NCBI GenBank assembly: GCA_964472195.1
Contig: CAYYJH010000002.1
Coordinates: 1-64,000 of the forward strand
Direction: 5' to 3'
DNA length: 64,000 nucleotides
Source: BS750m-G4 sp964472195
GTDB lineage: Bacteria; Bacteroidota; Ignavibacteria; Tepidaquicellales; Tepidaquicellaceae
A program made the translations under genes and the position numbers. The notes beneath the pieces were generated by a model. The model made no database searches and was not told the DNA's origin. It was given only the letters and a program-made list of their open reading frames with translations. Shown here piece after piece: positions 28,666 to 38,663 of this stretch; the stretch's first letter is position 1; each line of letters starts with the position of its first letter.

Positions 28666-31323
28666 TCACCAAACCTTCGAAATAATTACTCTAGCTATTA
28701 GATCATCATACTCACCGTACCGGTAACTTGTTTCCCTATAAAAACTCTTTTCAAAGTTGAATTTTAACGTTGCTAAATCCCACAAAGGAATCGAAGAAGT
28801 AAAGTAAAATCTTACTTTGCTATTTCTTTCTTCTTCCACCATGTAATTAATACCCAGCATATTATTCCAGATATCGAAAAAAGTATATGAATTTCCAAGA
28901 TTAAGAGAAACAATGTTTGCACTGCTGTCGGAACTGTTTATCGTATAACCAAGACTGCCTGTTACCGACCATGGAAATTTCACAAAACTCAAACTGTTAC
29001 TGAGAACAAAATTAATTATGCTGAAATCACCTACACCCGAGAAAGAACTACTGTTCTGCATAGATACAAACAGGTTTGTCGAATTCACATAGTTCTCATT
29101 ATATTTGTTAATACCCGTTATCAATGAAATAATCGATGTACTGTTATCTATTTTTAAAGAATCTACAGTCGCATCATTATAAACGGAGTTGGGTCTGAAA
29201 TCCAGTATGATATAAGGCAGTTCTTTGAAGTTAAGTTTCATTTTGACTCCGTATTTTGCATAAGTCGAGGTATATGGATTCATAGGTGCAACGTTGTTTT
29301 CGTCCTTCTGAATAAATGCCGATATCTGAATCAACTTCTCCAGGAAATTCTGCTCAATCCTGAATTTGAAGCCTGTGTTGTCTTTCCTGATATTCGGTGC
29401 CCCTAAGGAAGTGAACCCAGGACCAACAAGTATGTATTCCCCAGATAACTTTGTTTGTGATTGTTCAATTTCATACGAAGTTTTAAATGTGTACATAAAA
29501 TCGAAAGAACTGCTGATCTTCGGATCGAGAATGCTCTTTAAAAAACCGGGAAAGTCTTCAGAAACGAGATCGGGGCTTGTCACATCGCGTGTGAGCATCG
29601 AGCCGACAGCTTCTCCTTCGAAAATTAATTTGTTGTTTAGTAATTTCAGTTTCCCATCTACACCAACCAGGATATTTTCTTGAGGAGCAATATCGATTGT
29701 ATTTTGGGTTGCTGAAAGTGAGTTTTCACTATCCCATGCTTTCAAAACAGTAAAATGGAAATGACTTTTTTCTTTTCCACCTATACCAATTTTTCCTGCG
29801 ATAAGTTTTCTTGAAAAGTTCGTTTCTGGAATAGCACTAAGATTCTTTATACCCGAAGCAGCGAAGTATAACAATCCCGGGTTAAACTCGAGGTCAGCAC
29901 CAGTTACCTTTGTACCATTTAACGTATATTTGGAATAATTAGGATAAGTTTCACCCATCCCGAGTGTCTCAAAATACGAAAGAACTTTTAAATAACCAGC
30001 TACATGTTTGTTCTCTTTTATTTTTTGTTCAGTCATGTCTTTTAACATCATAGGGTTAAAAAGAAAAGCAAAACTATTCATGTTCTGCTTTGACTCATCC
30101 TGCTGAGTATCAAAGTATAAATTAAAAGTAAAAGGTACTCCATAGATTATCAATTTTGGATCAAAACTAAGATTCGCAAAATTCCTCGGCATATCGGATC
30201 CCGTTGACTGACGACTTGAATGCTGTCCGGATATTCTGTAAGAGCCAATTAATTTGAAGTTGGATTCTTCATCATCTTTTTTATTTACTAAACTCAAAAA
30301 ATTATTATATGATTGAAAAAATTTGTTCCTGGATTGTCTTCTTAAAATTAACCTCTTTTCCTTTAAGAAATCCTTTTTAAAATCACTTGATGCAGAGTAT
30401 ATGTTTCCAATATGAGAGAAGTTTGTTTCAGCATGCTTTTCTATTTTACTATAATTTTCAACATCAACTTTATAGCCAACATTATTTTTGACTTTACCCT
30501 CTAATTCTTTTTTTATTTCCTCATTTGTCTTTCGAATATTTTGTGTAATAGAATAATACGTAAATTCCCATATCTCGCTTTCGGAAATCTCTAAACCATC
30601 TATGAATGTTTTTACTTTCCACGCATACCTGTTCCCGGGAATCATCTGTCTTGCAGCAAGAGGATACTGAAATAAAGTTGGTGCAATATTGTTTTGTCTG
30701 AACCATGCAGGGTTTGAGAGCATCGCATAATAAGCAGTCTGCCTTTCAAGAATTTCTACAACAGTTAATTCATAAGTAATATTTCTTCCATGAGGTAAGG
30801 GAATGGGCGGAAGCCAGTTAAACATTGGCAGAATACCCCTCACTGTTTCTTTATCAAGCGGTGATATTAATTCGGACTGTGTTAGGTTTAAAATTTCGTA
30901 GTTGTTACAAAACGATCCTAACGGTTGATTTGTGCCGGCATCCATAACGTAAAGACAGATGTTGTACGTCCCGCTCTGTAGTGTGCCTGTCTTATTAAGT
31001 GTTTCTTCAACATTATTAGTATACTTTTCAATGTCAATAGGGCTTATTTCTTGTGCGTTTACTTTTTTCACACCTGCGGGTAATAAAAATACAGAAGTTG
31101 TAGCATCCATATGTCTTTGTAAACCGCTTTCTATAGTTGCAAATAAATAGATGTTTACTGGTTGTCCTGGATTATTTAATGTTACCTTCCATAAATCTTC
31201 AGCTTTGAATTGAAACGGTGGTGGTTGTTGAAGCTGAATTGTTATCTGAGCGTTAGCATAAACCGTGAAAAATAATGTAAATGTTAGGAATGCTAAAAGA
31301 GAACTACTATTAATTTTTAACAA
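28666..31323 (-). CDS. Envelope barrel-like protein with shared N-terminal module (paralogue B1)
   Basis: 885 residues. Signal peptide ends near residue 25 (YANAQ). The shared module covers about 26-255: QLQQPPPFQFKAEDLWKV, LISPLDKETVRGILPMFNW, NPAWFRQNNI, FQYPLAARQMIPGNRYAWKV. Residues 290-360 are a charged linker, and 365-885 are beta-rich with many aromatic residues, ending RVIISKVW, as in an outer-membrane barrel. It aligns along its whole length with the protein at 39096-41762. It is the last long gene of the minus-strand unit that begins with the metalloprotease-like paralogue. Family and function not recognised. Confidence 0.75.
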   Translation of the reverse strand: MLKINSSSLLAFLTFTLFFTVYANAQITIQLQQPPPFQFKAEDLWKVTLNNPGQPVNIYLFATIESGLQRHMDATTSVFLLPAGVKKVNAQEISPIDIEKYTNNVEETLNKTGTLQSGTYNICLYVMDAGTNQPLGSFCNNYEILNLTQSELISPLDKETVRGILPMFNWLPPIPLPHGRNITYELTVVEILERQTAYYAMLSNPAWFRQNNIAPTLFQYPLAARQMIPGNRYAWKVKTFIDGLEISESEIWEFTYYSITQNIRKTNEEIKKELEGKVKNNVGYKVDVENYSKIEKHAETNFSHIGNIYSASSDFKKDFLKEKRLILRRQSRNKFFQSYNNFLSLVNKKDDEESNFKLIGSYRISGQHSSRQSTGSDMPRNFANLSFDPKLIIYGVPFTFNLYFDTQQDESKQNMNSFAFLFNPMMLKDMTEQKIKENKHVAGYLKVLSYFETLGMGETYPNYSKYTLNGTKVTGADLEFNPGLLYFAASGIKNLSAIPETNFSRKLIAGKIGIGGKEKSHFHFTVLKAWDSENSLSATQNTIDIAPQENILVGVDGKLKLLNNKLIFEGEAVGSMLTRDVTSPDLVSEDFPGFLKSILDPKISSSFDFMYTFKTSYEIEQSQTKLSGEYILVGPGFTSLGAPNIRKDNTGFKFRIEQNFLEKLIQISAFIQKDENNVAPMNPYTSTYAKYGVKMKLNFKELPYIILDFRPNSVYNDATVDSLKIDNSTSIISLITGINKYNENYVNSTNLFVSMQNSSSFSGVGDFSIINFVLSNSLSFVKFPWSVTGSLGYTINSSDSSANIVSLNLGNSYTFFDIWNNMLGINYMVEEERNSKVRFYFTSSIPLWDLATLKFNFEKSFYRETSYRYGEYDDLIARVIISKVW

Positions 31324-31417
31324 AGTATTTAATGACTTAATTTAAAAAAACTATCTGTTTAAAATTCTAAACGAATTTGTTTTTTAAATCTATTTCCATA
31401 GTATATTCCAGAATCTT

Positions 31418-32048
31418 CTATTCATTCAATTTCTTTAGTTCATCTAAGAAATCCTTATGCCGGCTATTGGCTTCGGCATCCTCCCCAATATGTTCATGAT
31501 CTTTCTCAGCATCCTGCACAACGTCTGGAGGATTACCTCTTTTCGTTCTTGCCCATTCGAGCATTTTTCTACAATAATCATCCCACCATTCAGGATTATT
31601 CCTGTTCTTTAACTGTAACTGTATATGCAATAATTCAAGATTAAAAAATCGCTTTATTCTGACGCCAATGTTTATATTCCATAATTTTATCGTAGTGAAT
31701 CTTCATATTAACTTCAAATTCCAGTTTCTTATTTTCATAATCCCATTTTTCAGGCATTTCAGCTTCCCCTTCAACACGGTTATCCGATTTTCTGGGAGTG
31801 CTTCCCCAACCATCCCATTTAATCACGATCTTAACGGGTGTCCCATTACAATCGTGTTCAATTGTTTTCTCACCATTTTCTATAAGGGCAAGAGCATCAT
31901 CAATGGAGTGTATTCTGTCTGCAATACTTTTATGTTCAATAATATTTTCTAACTCACTTGCATAAGTGTTTCTAAGATAAGTCTCCAGATTAGATTCAAC
32001 AGAAGTAGATGATTCTATATCGCTGTCATCATGTGAATCAATTTCAGA
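31418..32048 (-). pseudogene. Frameshifted and start-less gene remnant
   Basis: Two adjacent open frames join into about 210 codons if one base is removed from the A6 run at 31643-31648 (T6 on the coding strand). The upstream half then reads ...HWRQNKAIF and continues NLELLHIQLQLKNRNNPEWW to the stop at 31418. On the 5' side an in-frame TAA at 32049-32051 precedes the first codon and no ATG, GTG or TTG exists near it; the GTG at 31826 is internal. Both halves are charged, Trp-rich and protein-like. The gene lies between two paralogue genes on the same strand. It is either a decaying gene or a sequence error combined with a wrong upstream boundary. Family unknown. Confidence 0.55.
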
Positions 32049-32127
32049 TTAAACTGTATAGATTTTATTAGTTATTTCTCGTTTTTTTTATTTAGAAATG
32101 AATAATTTTCATAGATTTTCTTTTTCA

Positions 32128-35100
32128 TCAACCTGCTACTTTCTTTTCAAAATCTACGATAGCTTTCTCGAAATCGTCTAATTCCTTTTTAACATTAAGA
32201 ACATCATCCAGGTTTTTCATATCCTGAATATTACTCCTATAATCTTGTACTCTTTTACGTAGTTGCTTTTTTTCATTGTTTAAAGTTTTATCTCTTGTTC
32301 TTATTTTAAGAATTCTGTCATCCAAACCTTTAAGGCGTTTCAAAAACTCATCTCTTTTTTTACTTACATAATCTTTTATTTTTGTTTTAATATCTCTTCT
32401 TGGAAAAGACTTGCTCAATCCCGAAATCCTGAATTGATTAATGCAAACTCCTCTTCCATTTGCGTAATTTGCCGATCCATAAGTTCGGTTAGAGTCATTG
32501 CCGGTTCCATTTACACCGTCACAAAATATATTTCCAATAAACTCTCCCGAAAAATTTTCTATATTATCGTATCTCATAATACATTTTAAGTGACCGCTTC
32601 TTAATCCATGCATTAAAAGTTTATTCTTATTTTTCATCTCTCCATGATGATAAACATTAACTCCATGGGCTAACTCATGTGCAACTAACTGGCTCAACTT
32701 TTTATTGTAATCTAAATTTTTCTCAGTACAGGTTCTTTTAATATCAGCTTTTGATTTAAGTACTATTTTCTTGACCCAGTTCGGTGGAGTTGGATTCTTG
32801 GTAGTTGTATAAGTCCATCCTGTAAAACCCTCTTTCGGTGTACCAACCATAATTTGCAATCCGCATTGATCAACAATATGGCTTTTACTCGATTTTGAAT
32901 AATTAAAATTTATTACAGTGTAAAAATTCTTAATCTTGTCAAACTGTTTATCATTTATTCTATGGACTTTTATTCCCGATGCACTCTCAAAAAGACCTGT
33001 AGGCAAAGAATCTGGATTAAAGACGAAGAGATCCTTTATTTTTGTATTAGTTCTTGTATGATTATTATCACCGAAAACCATGAAACCCCTGTACTCTTCA
33101 TAACCCGTCAAACCGTCTCCTTTATAGCCATCTCCTATCGGTTTATCATCTATATCTTCCTTTATATCTTCAGGGTCCTTCATCTTTTTACCGTCAACTT
33201 CCCAACCGTTATCAGCAATATGATTCTCGTCTATATCTCTAGGAATTGTAACTCTATTATCTTTATATTCTTTTTTCTTTTCTCTTCTTTGAGGATGAGT
33301 TACTGAATCTTTATTTACCGGAACCGGAATGTAATAGGGCTTTTGTCTTTCTGTAGAAGCTAACCTATCGCTTCCAAAACTTTTATTTATATTAGCAAAA
33401 GAACGTAGAAATCCGTAAGAACCATAATCGTTAGAGTGAACTTTTATAGTGTATTCATTTTCAGGATTCTTCGTTCTCGCTTCTACATAGAATTTCTTAT
33501 CACTGCAATCAGAAGAAAATTTCTTATTCTTATAGTTAAAAGCCTCATGTTCATCTTCATCTTTAAATTGTAAATCACGGCATTGTTTTGCTTTTGTCCC
33601 GGACGTAGGTATTGGATAATTCATGGTTATGCCGGGCTCTCTCGAAACATTCATTAATTCAAAGTAATGAATTCTTCCCGCATGTTTCGGAGCAGGTTTC
33701 CACTCGTCACCATCCTTGTAAACAAGTTTTGAAGTTAAAGACAAGAAATTATCTTTCTCAGGTAACCACTCCAAAGGTGTCGTTGTCAATTTAACACCGG
33801 GTTTAATAACTGTAATCAGGTTTTTAAGTGTATCTTTTTTCACTTTGTCTCCTAATTGAACACTTTTCTCGTTAAACGTTTTAACAAAGAAAGAAACATC
33901 TAATTTGTCGCCTTTTATTTTTTGCGGGGCTTCGTATATCACAAATCTTCCTTTAGCAGTTTGGCTCCTTTTATAAACTTTATTTCTACCAGATTCAAAC
34001 CCCGTAATAAAAGATCCCTTATTTTTCGGAACTTTCCATTGCCATTGTACATTGTCTTCTAATGGAACGTCTTGTTTAGTACCGGGACATGACGGATCTG
34101 TTGACAGACATTCTAATTTCAAAATATCATTTTCTTTATGATCTGCAGCTTCCAATACAATCCATTCCCCAGTAAGCAATCTACTGTTTTCTTCTATAGA
34201 GGGTAGTTTAACAATCGGAGTTTTAAGGTCATCCGGACTATCCCAGCCGGGGTCCTTACACTTACATGGGTCGGATTGAACCTTCTTCTTGGAAGGAGCT
34301 GAAGGCAAACCAAAACCACCACCTTCAATTTTGACGCTATAACTGTTTCCATTGATTCTTTTTGTTGTTATAGTAATTTTCTTTGTAACATCGGGGTCAT
34401 GCCTGTTTCCTCCCATAGCATCGATTACCGTTAGCTTAATAATAGTCTTTTTTATACCACTTGTATTCTTTCCTTTATCTTTAATAGGTACATAGGGAGG
34501 TTTAAATATTACATTGTTACCTTCGGTTGAATCCACTTTTTTCGGAAGACATCCCACTTTAACAAAACTTCCTTCACCTTCTGAAATTTTCCATTTAAAC
34601 TTTACTCTGCCTGATAACGGTACATTTACCGATGAAACCGATTTACAACCCGCACACGTCCATATCAAAAGATCATAATCCAAACCACTGGCGATTAGAG
34701 GAATAAAATCGTCACGGTTAATTTCCTTTTCACCCTTAACGAGATTTATCAAACCTCCGTCCATTTTTGGCAGGGGACTTATTTTTAAACTTGATAAGCA
34801 ATTCTTAGAAGAATCAGTTGTTGTAACCGGGATCTTTGTAGTATCTTCACTTAACCTGTATAACTTGTAATCGCAAAAGAAACTATTAACCTCGCTCTTC
34901 CCATCATTCTCACCAACCGGATTATTAAATGGATCGAGTGATACAACCTGCCATGCATATTTCGTGCTGTCTTTAAATTCCATAGCAGATAACGGATATT
35001 GAAAAATTCTATTCATGATATCTTTTTCTTCAAACCAGGAAGGATTAGTTTGCATCGCAATCTCGGGGGATTGGTTTTCTCTGACTTCGACTAATTTAAT

Positions 35101-35670
35101 CTTATACTTTACATCTATACCAGGTCGTAATGCCTGCATCCATGTAAATAGTGGTCTTTTATTCACAATTGTTTCACCATCGTTCGGAGAAATAAGCGTA
35201 GGCGCCGGAATCATTTCTATATTGTGTTGAATGCAATCAAAACCACAGTTGTGGTTTGTGTTTGCAAATCTTACGTAAACACACATTTCATAGTTCCCTG
35301 CAGGCAAGCTACCTGTTCTAATCAAACTCTCCCGATATATTGGATCAGGATTGGGGTAATCGATTGAAATTGGCTCTAACTCATTTACCCTGACAATTTT
35401 AACACCGGAAGGTAAATTGATGTTTGAAGTTGTCGCAGCTGCGATTAATCCAGCATTCTGTTCTGTCAAAGTTCCATAAAGATATACATCTAAAGGATTC
35501 TGAGAAGTGTTATTTAGATTGACCTTCCAGAAATCTCCTATATGAAGTTGATTCGGAGGTGGCTGCTGGATAGTAACTGTTACCAAATCCTGAGAATAAG
35601 TGTATCTTAAACTGATTAAGAAAACAAATAATATTAGATAGTACTTAGTACATATATTGAATAATCTCAT
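32128..35670 (-). CDS. Large secreted protein with shared N-terminal module and metalloprotease-like domain (paralogue A1)
   Basis: 1180 residues. Signal peptide ends near residue 26 (TYSQ). The shared module spans about 29-275 (TIQQPPPNQLHIGDFWKV, LISPNDGETIVNKRPLFTW, NPSWFEEKDI, FQYPLSAMEF, KYAWQV). A Cys-rich beta region follows to about 780. At about 825-885 comes a calcium-site-like stretch (DIDENHIADNGWEVDG, DGYKGDGLTGYEEYRGF). Residues 998-1009 read HELAHGVNVYHH, a zinc HExxHxxxxxH motif with Asn where metzincins usually have Gly. The last 80 residues are a charged coiled coil. A surface or periplasmic protease is inferred. Starts the minus-strand unit A1, remnant, B1. Confidence 0.75.
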   Translation of the reverse strand: MRLFNICTKYYLILFVFLISLRYTYSQDLVTVTIQQPPPNQLHIGDFWKVNLNNTSQNPLDVYLYGTLTEQNAGLIAAATTSNINLPSGVKIVRVNELEPISIDYPNPDPIYRESLIRTGSLPAGNYEMCVYVRFANTNHNCGFDCIQHNIEMIPAPTLISPNDGETIVNKRPLFTWMQALRPGIDVKYKIKLVEVRENQSPEIAMQTNPSWFEEKDIMNRIFQYPLSAMEFKDSTKYAWQVVSLDPFNNPVGENDGKSEVNSFFCDYKLYRLSEDTTKIPVTTTDSSKNCLSSLKISPLPKMDGGLINLVKGEKEINRDDFIPLIASGLDYDLLIWTCAGCKSVSSVNVPLSGRVKFKWKISEGEGSFVKVGCLPKKVDSTEGNNVIFKPPYVPIKDKGKNTSGIKKTIIKLTVIDAMGGNRHDPDVTKKITITTKRINGNSYSVKIEGGGFGLPSAPSKKKVQSDPCKCKDPGWDSPDDLKTPIVKLPSIEENSRLLTGEWIVLEAADHKENDILKLECLSTDPSCPGTKQDVPLEDNVQWQWKVPKNKGSFITGFESGRNKVYKRSQTAKGRFVIYEAPQKIKGDKLDVSFFVKTFNEKSVQLGDKVKKDTLKNLITVIKPGVKLTTTPLEWLPEKDNFLSLTSKLVYKDGDEWKPAPKHAGRIHYFELMNVSREPGITMNYPIPTSGTKAKQCRDLQFKDEDEHEAFNYKNKKFSSDCSDKKFYVEARTKNPENEYTIKVHSNDYGSYGFLRSFANINKSFGSDRLASTERQKPYYIPVPVNKDSVTHPQRREKKKEYKDNRVTIPRDIDENHIADNGWEVDGKKMKDPEDIKEDIDDKPIGDGYKGDGLTGYEEYRGFMVFGDNNHTRTNTKIKDLFVFNPDSLPTGLFESASGIKVHRINDKQFDKIKNFYTVINFNYSKSSKSHIVDQCGLQIMVGTPKEGFTGWTYTTTKNPTPPNWVKKIVLKSKADIKRTCTEKNLDYNKKLSQLVAHELAHGVNVYHHGEMKNKNKLLMHGLRSGHLKCIMRYDNIENFSGEFIGNIFCDGVNGTGNDSNRTYGSANYANGRGVCINQFRISGLSKSFPRRDIKTKIKDYVSKKRDEFLKRLKGLDDRILKIRTRDKTLNNEKKQLRKRVQDYRSNIQDMKNLDDVLNVKKELDDFEKAIVDFEKKVAG

Positions 35671-35936
35671 TGTTTTACCCCTGCTATTTACTTATAGTGT
35701 TATTATTAAGATTCAGGAAATATTATAGCAAAACATATATTTGTAGAATATAGTAATTTTAATATTAAAATATTAAAGTATTTTATATTTATAATTATAT
35801 TATCGCTTTAGTTTTAATAATAAGTTAAAAACAGTGCTTTCTTTCATTTGTTCTTATTAGAATTTGATAAAATAACTTGATTATTTATTACTATGACTTC
35901 TATGTTTAAAAAATTTTTAGTTTTGTTTGTAACCAT

Positions 35937-35965
35937 ACTATTAGTATTTTATTTAAACTAATAGT
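35937..35965. repeat. Perfect 9-bp inverted repeat
   Basis: ACTATTAGT (35937-35945) is the exact reverse complement of ACTAATAGT (35957-35965), with an 11-base spacer. It lies about 270 bp from both divergent start codons. It could be an operator or a small hairpin; there is no T run to make it a terminator. Confidence 0.45.
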
Positions 35966-36158
35966 TACATTTGATAAGCAATTATTTTTCGCAATTCTTT
36001 TCTCAGTACAAGAATATTAAAAAAACTTTTTTAATAATACCTTTTTAATTACCATAAGATGAAACAATAGCCCTTTAGCATCAATCAAAAAAAAGAATTG
36101 AAAACTTATTAAATCAGGAAACGTAACACACATTATGCCCGCAACTACAAATAATTTA

Positions 36159-36186
36159 TTGGCAGTTTTAAAATTTATTAAATTTC
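36159..36186 (+). promoter_or_regulatory. Candidate promoter of the histidine kinase gene
   Basis: TTG (36159-36161, within TTATTGG) is followed after 17 bases by TAAATTTC (36179-36186), seven of eight matches to the Bacteroidota -7 box TAnnTTTG. The kinase ATG is 39 bp downstream. Confidence 0.35.
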
Positions 36187-36224
36187 GTATATTTCTTATT
36201 GCTTAAGCAAAAACTTCTGAAAAA

Positions 36225-38654
36225 ATGAACATTAAAAAAGAGGAGATACAAAAAGAATTAACTTCCATTCCAAATAGTAATAATGAAGTGAAAGAAAAAA
36301 TTGATGAATTAATTGATTTCTCTTATGAATTAAGAAAAAGCAATCCACAAAACGCTTTGACTTACAGTAAAAAAGCAATGCGTCTTGCATTGGAAAACTC
36401 TTATGATAAAGGAATCGGATATAGTCTTCGGAATATCGGGCTTTGTGAATGGCGTTTAGCAGATTACAGCTCTTCTATTGAAAACTTATCAAAATCGATA
36501 ACCATATTTGATAAACTTGAAGATAAAATAGGTAAAGCAAGCGCGCTAAATGGTATGGGTATCGTCTACAGAAAATTGAGAGATTACACAAAGTCTATTA
36601 AACTATATAATGAAAGTTTGAACTTATACAAAGAATTAAAAGACAAACATGGTGAAGCTCTTACTCTGAATAATATTGGTGTTATATACGCAAGGCTGGG
36701 AGATTTTTTTAAGGCTATAAAGTTATACAATACAAGTCTTCAAATATACATAGATATTAGAGATAAATACGGGGAGGCAATCTCTTTAAATAATATAGGT
36801 TTTGCTTATATGAACCTTGGTGATTATACACAGGCATTAAGTTCATACATTAAAGCACAAAAAATATCTACTCGAACAAATAACAAACAGGGAGAAGCAG
36901 AAGCACTATCTAACATTGGAACTATATATAATAATTTAAACGAATACGAAAGAGCATTAAAGTATGAAAAACTTGGACTGAAAATCAAAGAAGAAATTAA
37001 CGATAAAAGGGGACAGGCAAATTCCTTAATTAATATCGGGAATACATATCACAGCCTTGGTGACCTGGACCAAGCCCTAAAATATCTTCAAAAGAGTCTT
37101 AATATAAAAAAGGAAATTGGAGACAGGGAAGGCGAAGGGAATTCGTTATCAAGTATAGCAATCACTTATATTAAAAAGAACGACCTTCAAAAGGCGCAGG
37201 AATATCTTAATGAAAGCATAAAAATCCAGAGAGAAATTGGTGCTAAATCGGGAGAGATTGTCTCATTAACATCCTTAGGTAGTATTTTTATTAGTGAAAA
37301 AGAATACGATAAGGCAATTGATAAATTGAAAAGCGCATTAAAATTAGCAGAACAGATTAAGTCAAAAGATTACATTTATGAAATAAATAAACATTTGTCT
37401 GATTGTTACAAAAATAAAGATGATTACAAAAAGGCTTTAGATTATTTTAAAAGTTTTTATGAAATAAAGAACGATGTATTTAATGAACAATCGGATACAA
37501 GGTTAAAAAACTTACAGGTTATACACCAGGTTGATACTGCTCAGAAAGAAGCAGAAATTGAAAGGTTAAAAAATGTTGAACTTAAACACTCACTTTCAGA
37601 ATTAACATCAGCTCTGGATGTAACAGAAATTATTTCAAGAACTGATTTAAATGGAACTATAACTTATGTAAACGAAAACTTCTGTAAAATCAGCGGATAC
37701 AGTGCAGATGAGCTAATCGGTAAGAATCACAGAATTATTAAATCAGATCATCACCCAAAAGAATTTTATGAAAATCTATGGAAGACAATAACAAAGAGAA
37801 CTGTCTGGAGGGGGGAGATCAAAAACAAAACAAAGAACGGTAAAAAATACTGGGTAGATACTACCATTGTCCCATTATTAGGTGCTAAAAAAAACATCAC
37901 AGAATTTTTAGCAATTACAACAGATATAACACAAAGAAAAGAAGCAGAAGAAAAACTCAAGAGACAATTTATTGAACTTGAAAAAACAAACAGCGAACTC
38001 GATAAATTTGTGTATAGTGCTTCTCACGACTTAAGGGCTCCATTAACCTCTGTTTTAGGACTCATAGGTTTATCTAAGATGGATTCAGAAGACAAACAGA
38101 CTCTTGACTATCTTGATATGATGGAAAAAAGCATTAACCGACTCGATGGTTTCGTAATCGATATCATAAACTACTCCCGTAACACAAGACTTGAAGTTCA
38201 AAAAGAAAAAATTGACTTCAATTTAATAATTTCTGAAACGTTCGAAAACTTAAAGTACATTGAAGGAGCCGATAAAATCGAGACTAAAATTAACATTAAC
38301 GAAAAAACTCCTTTTTATTCAGATAAAAGCCGCTTAAGAGTTATTTTTAACAATCTAATATCGAACGCAATAAGATACTATAAACCGGAATTGGAACACC
38401 CATTTGTAAATGTGAGCGTGAACGTCTCAAATGATAAGGTTGTAATTCAGGTCAAAGATAATGGAGTTGGAATCGATAAGAAATATATTGATAAAATTTT
38501 TGATATGTTCTACAAAATGTCTAAAAACTCGCTGGGTTCCGGATTGGGTTTATACATTGTTAGAGAAACTGTCAACAAACTCCAAGGGATAATATCCGTA
38601 GAATCAGAAATAGATAAAGGATGTACTTTTACAATTGAAATTCCTAACAAATAA
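36225..38654 (+). CDS. TPR-PAS sensor histidine kinase
   Basis: 809 residues with no membrane segment, so cytoplasmic. About nine to ten TPR repeats cover 45-430 (ALTLNNIGVIYARLGDFFKA and many like it). A PAS/PAC domain follows at about 463-580 (GTITYVNENFCKISGYSADE). The kinase core has the H-box YSASHDLRAPL with H601, N-box NLISNAIRYY, G1 DNGVGID, and G2 GSGLGLYI. It should autophosphorylate and pass phosphate to the receiver encoded 10 bp downstream. The TPR array suggests a protein or peptide input. Flanked on both sides by divergent and convergent module-paralogue genes. Confidence 0.93.
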   Translation: MNIKKEEIQKELTSIPNSNNEVKEKIDELIDFSYELRKSNPQNALTYSKKAMRLALENSYDKGIGYSLRNIGLCEWRLADYSSSIENLSKSITIFDKLEDKIGKASALNGMGIVYRKLRDYTKSIKLYNESLNLYKELKDKHGEALTLNNIGVIYARLGDFFKAIKLYNTSLQIYIDIRDKYGEAISLNNIGFAYMNLGDYTQALSSYIKAQKISTRTNNKQGEAEALSNIGTIYNNLNEYERALKYEKLGLKIKEEINDKRGQANSLINIGNTYHSLGDLDQALKYLQKSLNIKKEIGDREGEGNSLSSIAITYIKKNDLQKAQEYLNESIKIQREIGAKSGEIVSLTSLGSIFISEKEYDKAIDKLKSALKLAEQIKSKDYIYEINKHLSDCYKNKDDYKKALDYFKSFYEIKNDVFNEQSDTRLKNLQVIHQVDTAQKEAEIERLKNVELKHSLSELTSALDVTEIISRTDLNGTITYVNENFCKISGYSADELIGKNHRIIKSDHHPKEFYENLWKTITKRTVWRGEIKNKTKNGKKYWVDTTIVPLLGAKKNITEFLAITTDITQRKEAEEKLKRQFIELEKTNSELDKFVYSASHDLRAPLTSVLGLIGLSKMDSEDKQTLDYLDMMEKSINRLDGFVIDIINYSRNTRLEVQKEKIDFNLIISETFENLKYIEGADKIETKININEKTPFYSDKSRLRVIFNNLISNAIRYYKPELEHPFVNVSVNVSNDKVVIQVKDNGVGIDKKYIDKIFDMFYKMSKNSLGSGLGLYIVRETVNKLQGIISVESEIDKGCTFTIEIPNK

Positions 38655-38663
38655 ACGTACAAA

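Larger units (their letters stand above)
35671..36224. other. Divergent non-coding region between paralogue A1 and the histidine kinase
   Basis: 554 bp of very AT-rich sequence that must hold the promoters of both flanking genes. It contains a perfect inverted repeat at 35937-35965 and a candidate promoter at 36159-36186, listed separately. No ORF of interest was seen. Confidence 0.5.
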
